Shown: positions 59,518 through 64,000 of the stretch, piece by piece
How the letters are laid out: every line of letters begins with the position of its first letter
Position numbering within the stretch: position 1 is the stretch's first letter
Assembly (NCBI RefSeq): GCF_902712875.1
Contig: NZ_LR743509.1
Coordinates: forward strand, 1,812,001 to 1,876,000
Direction: 5' to 3'
DNA from: Hyphomicrobium sp. ghe19
GTDB taxonomy: Bacteria > Pseudomonadota > Alphaproteobacteria > Rhizobiales > Hyphomicrobiaceae
Length of the DNA: 64,000 nucleotides
The notes under the pieces: generated by a model
Databases searched by the model: none
Seen by the model: only the letters and a program-made list of their open reading frames with translations
What the model was told of the DNA's origin: nothing
Program-made: the position numbers and the translations under genes

Positions 59518-60138
59518 TCAATCGAGACGATAATTGAAGCTAACCGACACCCGCTCGGCCTTCGCGTGGTTGACGGGCACCTCGTGCCGGAGCCAGCTTT
59601 CCCATAGCAACAGCGTGCCCGCTGCCGGGGCGACCGCGACGAACGTCTTGTTCTTCTCTTTTGCGGATGGCTTGCGCGTTGGTGCGGCCATCATCATCGG
59701 CAACCGCGGATCCTCATATTTGATCGCGCTCGCGTCCTTCGGGACTGCGAGGTAAAGCGTGCCGCTGATCACCGAATGCGGGTGGATGTGCGCGGTGTGA
59801 AAGCCGCCCGGCTTCAGGACATTGATCCATAGGCTGTCGAGGGCGAGGCGCTTCCCTGTCAGCTCGAATTCGAGCGTTTTCGCGAATGCGCTTGCGTGCC
59901 GATCCAATACCGCGACGAGATCGGCAAATGCCGGGTGCCTGTCGGGCAGGTCGTCTAGCGAAGCATAAGATGTATATCCCGCATAATCGTTCGCCTTCGA
60001 CCACGCCTGCCCTGCCCGGTCTTGGGCGGAGATTTCGCGCGCCGCCTCCCCAAGCTCTTGGAGCAGCGACGATGTTGGGCCGCGCTGGAGCTCTTCCCGG
60101 TAGATCTGGGTGACGAAAAGCTCTTGAAGGCGCGCCAT
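59518..60138 (-). CDS. Putative 2OG-Fe(II) oxygenase (TIGR02466 family)
   Basis: 206 residues from the ATG at 60136-60138, with GGGGAG nine bases upstream. The C-terminal half is the jelly-roll with the Fe ligands: GGFHTAHIHPHSVISGTLYLA (H-x-H after the GG-H block), and the distal His in LLLWESWLRHEVPVNH followed by an Arg in AERVSVSFNYRLD for 2-oxoglutarate. The tail R-(V/I)-S-(V/I)-SFN is characteristic. Such proteins probably hydroxylate a protein or small molecule; substrate unknown. Between yjbQ and the divergent NTF2-like gene. Confidence 0.85.
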   Translation of the reverse strand: MARLQELFVTQIYREELQRGPTSSLLQELGEAAREISAQDRAGQAWSKANDYAGYTSYASLDDLPDRHPAFADLVAVLDRHASAFAKTLEFELTGKRLALDSLWINVLKPGGFHTAHIHPHSVISGTLYLAVPKDASAIKYEDPRLPMMMAAPTRKPSAKEKNKTFVAVAPAAGTLLLWESWLRHEVPVNHAKAERVSVSFNYRLD

Positions 60139-60269
60139 CGACTTCTCCCCGCTGCGCAATCGAAGGTGAAATGTCGCGTTTACCCCAGCACGCTTGCGCA
60201 TGGAAGGGCCGGTTCCGACCTGCTAAACACCGCGGCAAATCAATCGCAGAGCCTTCCGGGAGACAACCG

Positions 60270-60704
60270 ATGTCCGACACCTCGCCTGAATCGCAAGCAC
60301 GCGCCGCAACAGCAGCCCTGATCCGCGACTACTACGCGGCCTTCAATCGCGGCGAAACCGACGTCATGCTCGACTTCCTGACGGACGACGTGATCCACGA
60401 CGTCAACCAGGGCGAGCGGCGCCAGGGCAAAGAAAAGTTTCGCGCCTTCAATGCGCGCATGACGCACAATTACAAGGAAGAGCTGAAGGACATCGTCGTC
60501 CTCGTCTCCAAGGACGCAACACGGGCTGCGGCCGAATTCAACGTGCATGGAACTTACAAGAACACGGAAGAAGGTTTGCCGGACGCCGTCGGCCAGAAAT
60601 ACGTTCTGCCGGCCGGCACGTTCTTCGCGGTCCGCGACGGCAAGATCGCCCGCGTCACCACCTATTACAATCTGACGGATTGGATCGCGCAGGTTGCGGG
60701 CTGA
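60270..60704 (+). CDS. NTF2-like/SnoaL (ketosteroid-isomerase-related) protein
   Basis: 144 residues from the ATG at 60270, with CCGGGAG eight bases upstream. The fold is recognised by LIRDYYAAFNRGETDVMLDFL, EDIHDVNQGERRQGKEKFR-type middle and FFAVRDGKIARVTTYYNLTDW at the end. It is a cone-shaped binding or isomerase domain. The GNAT gene starts 14 bases after its stop and the C-N hydrolase gene overlaps that, so the three make a probable operon. The similar conserved trio in other Rhizobiales suggests a common pathway, still unknown. Confidence 0.88.
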   Translation: MSDTSPESQARAATAALIRDYYAAFNRGETDVMLDFLTDDVIHDVNQGERRQGKEKFRAFNARMTHNYKEELKDIVVLVSKDATRAAAEFNVHGTYKNTEEGLPDAVGQKYVLPAGTFFAVRDGKIARVTTYYNLTDWIAQVAG

Positions 60705-60718
60705 GGCATCGACGAGAT

Positions 60719-61333
60719 ATGGCGACTACCGCGGGCGACAAGAAGAAACTCGACGTCAAATCGGTGACCGGGGAGGACATTCTCAAAGTCCTTCCCGATC
60801 TCAGCCGCCTGCGGATGATCGTGTTTCGCGATTGGCCGTATCTCTACGAGGGCACGCTCGAATACGAACAAAAATATCTCGAGAAGTTCGCAAAGGCCAA
60901 AGGGGCCGTCGTCATCGCGGCCTATGACGGCGACCAGATGGTCGGCGCGTCGACCGGTGCGCCGATGATCGAACACGCGGACGAATTCGGCGAGCCCTTC
61001 AGAAAAGCCGGATACGACATCACGAAGATCTTCTATTGCGGCGAGAGCGTGCTGCTGAAGAGCCACCGTGGTCACGGACTCGGCCACGCTTTCTTCGACG
61101 GCCGTGAGGGTCAGGCGAAAAAGCTTGGCGGGTTCACTCATTCGTCATTCTGCCGGGTCGTTCGGCCCGACGATCATCCGTTGAAGCCGGCGGATTATGC
61201 CCCACTTGATCCGTTCTGGCGCAAGCGCGGGTATGCTCCTGTCGACGGGATCATCGCGACCTACGACTGGCAAGACATCGATCAGCCCGGCGAGACGTCC
61301 CACAAGATGCAGTTCTGGATGAAGACCCTCTGA
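60719..61333 (+). CDS. GNAT-family N-acetyltransferase, partner of the C-N hydrolase
   Basis: 204 residues from the ATG at 60719. The motif A region SVLLKSHRGHGLGHAFFDGRE (R-G-H-G-x-G-x) is the acetyl-CoA pyrophosphate loop, followed by SSFCRVVRPDDHPLKP and a FWRKRGYAPVDG motif B. Its stop overlaps the next start (TGATG). In other bacteria a GNAT domain and a C-N hydrolase domain are fused in one protein (YhcX-like), so this pair looks like the split version. Substrate unknown. Confidence 0.9.
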   Translation: MATTAGDKKKLDVKSVTGEDILKVLPDLSRLRMIVFRDWPYLYEGTLEYEQKYLEKFAKAKGAVVIAAYDGDQMVGASTGAPMIEHADEFGEPFRKAGYDITKIFYCGESVLLKSHRGHGLGHAFFDGREGQAKKLGGFTHSSFCRVVRPDDHPLKPADYAPLDPFWRKRGYAPVDGIIATYDWQDIDQPGETSHKMQFWMKTL

Positions 61334-62241
61334 TGACCGCGAAGCATCTTAAAGTTGCGAGCTCGCAATATCCGATCGGCCAGCCGAAGACGCTTGCCGA
61401 ATGGGAGAAGAAGATCGCGCTCTGGGTCAAGAACGGCGCGGCGACCGGTGCGGAGCTTCTGGTATTTCCGGAATACGCGGCAATCGAGCAGGCTGCCTGC
61501 TTTGGCCCGGAGATCTACGAAGATTTGCAAGCGACGCTGGCGAAAGTTGCGGAGCTGAAAGAGAGCCGCGTCCAGTTCCATCTGGAGCTCGCGGCGAAAC
61601 ATAACGTGCATATCCTCGTCGGTTCTGGACCGACGAAGAAGATCGACGGCCGCTTCGTCAACGCCGCTCAGCTCGTTACGCCGAAAGGTTCGGTCGGCGA
61701 GCAGGAGAAGCTCGTGATGACGCCGTTCGAGCATGGTTGGGGCGTCACCGCAGGCGGTCCGGTGCGCGTGTTCTCGACATCGCTCGGCACCATTGGCGTC
61801 GCAATCTGTTATGACAGCGAATTCCCCCTCATCACGCGGGCAATGGCGGAAACGGGAGCAGAAGTGCTGCTCGTTCCCTCATGCACGGAGCGGGTCTCCG
61901 GATATCACCGGGTTCGCACCGGCTCGATGGCTCGCGCGCTCGAGAATACGATTGCCGCCGTCCAGAGCCCGACCGTCGGCGACGCGCCTTGGTCGCCCGC
62001 CGTCGACTTCAATGCCGGCGCCGCGGGCATTTACGTGCCCTCCGAACATGACGTATCGGATACCGGCATACTCGCCCAAGGCACACTCAACGCCGCCGAG
62101 TGGGTGACGGCCAACATCGACCTCGCCCGTCTCGCGCGCGTTCGCGAGACAGGCGAGATGCACAATTACGGTGACTGGTTGAAGCAGCCCGGCGGCGGGA
62201 CGACGGCGAAGGTCGACGTCGAAATCGTCAAGCTGATCTGA
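61333..62241 (+). CDS. Carbon-nitrogen hydrolase (nitrilase superfamily)
   Basis: 302 residues. Nitrilase-fold enzyme with the catalytic triad visible: Glu in LLVFPEYAAIE, Lys in GEQEKLVMTPFE and Cys in VAICYDSEFPLI. The following loop RVRTGSMARALENTIAAVQS is normal for amidases of the superfamily. It would hydrolyse an amide or related C-N bond. The stop-start overlap with the GNAT gene indicates coupled translation and a joint function on the same metabolite. A convergent SIMPL gene begins 12 bases on. Confidence 0.92.
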   Translation: MTAKHLKVASSQYPIGQPKTLAEWEKKIALWVKNGAATGAELLVFPEYAAIEQAACFGPEIYEDLQATLAKVAELKESRVQFHLELAAKHNVHILVGSGPTKKIDGRFVNAAQLVTPKGSVGEQEKLVMTPFEHGWGVTAGGPVRVFSTSLGTIGVAICYDSEFPLITRAMAETGAEVLLVPSCTERVSGYHRVRTGSMARALENTIAAVQSPTVGDAPWSPAVDFNAGAAGIYVPSEHDVSDTGILAQGTLNAAEWVTANIDLARLARVRETGEMHNYGDWLKQPGGGTTAKVDVEIVKLI

Positions 62242-62253
62242 TGCCGGGCGGCG

Positions 62254-62982
62254 CTATTTCAGCGCCCAGGTGACTGTCACGCGGGCCTCGAGCGTGCTCG
62301 TTCCGGCTTCGATAGGAACGGACATGTCTGCCTTTGCCAACCGCGGGGCATAGGTCACGGGGCCGCTTGCCTGCGTTTCTTCCGATATCTGCAAAACGTT
62401 GCCGACCTCGGCGCCGGCGGCTGCGGCCAGAAGCTTGGCGCGCCGCAAAGCATTGGCAATGGCTTCCTTGCGGGCATCGTCCTTCAGCGTATCCTCTTTG
62501 GAAACCACGAACGCCAATCCCTGAATTTGATTGGCGCCTGCGCTTACGATCTCGTCGAGAACCTCGCCCAGTTTATCGAGGACGCGCACGTACACGACGA
62601 CCTGATTGGTGACGCGATATCCCCGGAGCTGCGGCGGTTGTCCGTCCTTGGAATAATCCATCACCGGCTCGACGTTGAAAGCTGCGGTCTGGATATCCTT
62701 CGGATTGATCCCTTTCGCTTTGAGCTCCGAGATGACCTTGCTCATCGTCTCGCTGTTGGCGGTCAAAGCTTCACGCGCGGTCTTGGCTTCCGTCGTGACG
62801 CCTGAAGTGATGCGAGCGCTATCAGGTTCGGCCTCTGCGGTGCCGGTTGCGGAGACCGTGATCGAGCGTTCGATGGGCATCTGCTGGGCCTGCAATCCTG
62901 TTGCCTGTGTCATGAGGAAACCCGTCGCGACGGCACCTGAGAGCGCCGAAACGAGAAATCGAGAACGCAGAGCGGTTGGCAT
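62254..62982 (-). CDS. SIMPL-domain periplasmic protein
   Basis: 242 residues from the ATG at 62980-62982, with GAGGAG nine bases upstream. Signal peptide to about 33 (LQAQQMP). The SIMPL/DUF541 pattern is complete: ITVSATGTAEAEPDSARITSG, KGINPKDIQTAAFNVEPV and ANALRRAKLLAAAAGAEVGN. Relatives such as BP26 of Brucella form periplasmic ring-like oligomers and are strongly immunogenic. Function is not known. Convergent with the C-N hydrolase gene. Confidence 0.9.
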   Translation of the reverse strand: MPTALRSRFLVSALSGAVATGFLMTQATGLQAQQMPIERSITVSATGTAEAEPDSARITSGVTTEAKTAREALTANSETMSKVISELKAKGINPKDIQTAAFNVEPVMDYSKDGQPPQLRGYRVTNQVVVYVRVLDKLGEVLDEIVSAGANQIQGLAFVVSKEDTLKDDARKEAIANALRRAKLLAAAAGAEVGNVLQISEETQASGPVTYAPRLAKADMSVPIEAGTSTLEARVTVTWALK

Positions 62983-63195
62983 GTTGGTCTCCTCACCTTT
63001 GTCCCCGGTCGCTATAAGCGGTTCGCGGGCAAAAGAGGGCAAAATCCTGTATTTCAGCTGAACGCGCGATTTTTGGCGCGTCGGTGCGCTCCCGGGCAGC
63101 CTTGCGACGCTCGGATCTCCTGCTATAGCATGCGGCCTTCGCCGTCATGCGGCTGCGCAACATGAATTCCCGAAGACACCGAGACCCGAGGAACG

Positions 63196-63957
63196 ATGGA
63201 AACGAAGGTTCGCGAAGGTTCCGGCAATAGAAGCCAAGATTCCGACATCCGTCAGACCTTCGCCTCGGACTTTCTCGTCATCGGATTTTTTACACCGAAC
63301 TACGAACCTGCAGCACGGGCCTTCGCACAAAACCTCGCCGAGCATCGAATCTCGCATCACCTTTACGCGCGTCCGATCGTCGAAGGCGACTGGTACTCGC
63401 AGACCCGGCAGAAGCCGACTGTTCTTGCTCATGCGCGTCGCGACTACCCGGAAGAAAATCTCGTCTTCATGGATGTCGATTGCCGGGTCCGCGGTGACAT
63501 CAGCGATATACTGAAGACGCGTGGTGACGTCGTCATGCGAACGAAGGGCACCGCCAAAGGAACGCAACGAGCGTTGAAGCCGACAACTCGCGTCATGCTG
63601 CTGCGCCCGACATCAGGGTCCGACGCCTTCATCGCCGGGTGGGAAAGCACGTGTCGCAACGCGCGCCCCGGCCAATCAGCCGAATTCATGCTGATCCATG
63701 CGATGTCGGATAGTTCCGGAATTTATTCGATCGGAACGCTGCCGATCAGGCTTGCAGGCATAGAACTGCACGATGCTCTTCCCGACGCCGTCATCGTGCA
63801 CGACAGCATTCGCGACCCGACCCGACCGGGCTGGGCGCTCCGGCGCGGCCTGCAGCGCAATTTTCGCGTCGTGCGCAACGCGGCTTATCGTTTGGCCACC
63901 GGCAAAACCTATGATGACCTCTACGACAAGCGCCGTGGGGGGCAGAAAATCCGATAA
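63196..63957 (+). CDS. Putative GT-A-type glycosyltransferase
   Basis: 253 residues. The N-terminal part (FLVIGFFTPNYEPAARAFAQ) and the central FMDVDCRVRGDISDIL, with DVD as the DxD metal motif, suggest a nucleotide-sugar transferase of the GT-A fold. It has no obvious signal peptide or membrane span. The following loop MRTKGTAKGTQRALKPTTRV is basic. Donor and acceptor are unknown; no polysaccharide genes are visible in the remaining 43 bases. The next gene begins beyond the window. Family call rests on the DxD context, so it is moderate. Confidence 0.65.
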   Translation: METKVREGSGNRSQDSDIRQTFASDFLVIGFFTPNYEPAARAFAQNLAEHRISHHLYARPIVEGDWYSQTRQKPTVLAHARRDYPEENLVFMDVDCRVRGDISDILKTRGDVVMRTKGTAKGTQRALKPTTRVMLLRPTSGSDAFIAGWESTCRNARPGQSAEFMLIHAMSDSSGIYSIGTLPIRLAGIELHDALPDAVIVHDSIRDPTRPGWALRRGLQRNFRVVRNAAYRLATGKTYDDLYDKRRGGQKIR

Positions 63958-64000
63958 AGTTATGTGGCGACAGAATGCCAACGCAGAATTGCCCAGCGGT

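Overview
The window is an ordinary chromosomal stretch of a high-GC alphaproteobacterium of the order Hyphomicrobiales (Rhizobiales). Gene content is closest to what I would expect of Hyphomicrobium or a near relative: an ispDF fusion, dnaG-rpoD, cysE with a DUF3126 partner, separated carA and carB, a Rhizobiales-type porin, a metF/metH cluster headed by an ArsR-methyltransferase fusion, ELM1-family and DUF5076 proteins. The genus is an inference from protein flavour, not from a marker gene. There is no rRNA, tRNA, transposase, prophage or CRISPR array, and base composition looks uniform.

Layout. 1-4.4 kb: 5' end of dusB (minus), then ispDF, a small cation-transporter-like membrane protein, a MarR regulator, a PncC-type amidohydrolase and a pentapeptide-repeat protein (plus). 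4.4-9.3 kb: a minus-strand envelope series (RatA/Coq10-like, YeaQ-like, two related lipoproteins, DUF5076, FtsB-like, a secreted protein, a porin with its terminator). 9.5-12.6 kb: UbiH-type monooxygenase, lipid A-type acyltransferase and a membrane protein resembling only the N-terminal half of a GTPase family. 12.8-17 kb (minus): DUF883 protein, thrS, yidD, a coiled-coil membrane protein and a NifU/IscU-like scaffold. 17.3-22.7 kb: hisI, patatin-like lipase, CBS-domain protein, rhomboid protease, then PAS, PilZ and LapG-like protease genes in a row. 22.9-27.1 kb: gamma carbonic anhydrase, DUF3126, cysE (minus); enoyl-CoA hydratase, polysaccharide deacetylase, GNAT (plus).

27.1-34.3 kb is the most distinctive region. 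A 678-base stretch with no convincing gene ends in a strong plus-strand terminator. It is followed by a minus-strand methionine-cycle operon: ArsR-methyltransferase fusion, metF, metH N-terminal half, a second SAM-dependent methyltransferase, metH C-terminal half. A perfect 6-4-6 inverted repeat lies just upstream of the first gene. Together these genes would make methyl-THF, pass the methyl group to homocysteine through cobalamin, and probably respond to SAM or SAH.

34.4-43.6 kb: a membrane protein, MlaC-like, PRC-barrel and four-repeat secreted proteins (plus); EttA, a CPBP protease and an ELM1-family protein (minus); an Lrp regulator and a secreted protein (plus). 43.6-52.8 kb (minus): greA, carB, an Fsr-like exporter, two tandem LolA-like paralogues, a ChaN-like protein, carA. 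53-57.7 kb (plus): GatB/YqeY protein, dnaG, rpoD with a clear terminator. 58-64 kb: VOC protein, GreB-like factor, YjbQ, a TIGR02466-type oxygenase, an NTF2-like/GNAT/C-N hydrolase operon, a SIMPL protein and a putative glycosyltransferase.

I found no clear new defence or mobile system. The best leads are the split metH with an embedded methyltransferase and its operator, the untranslated-looking region ending in the orphan terminator, the four-repeat secreted protein, and the PAS/PilZ/LapG-like cluster.
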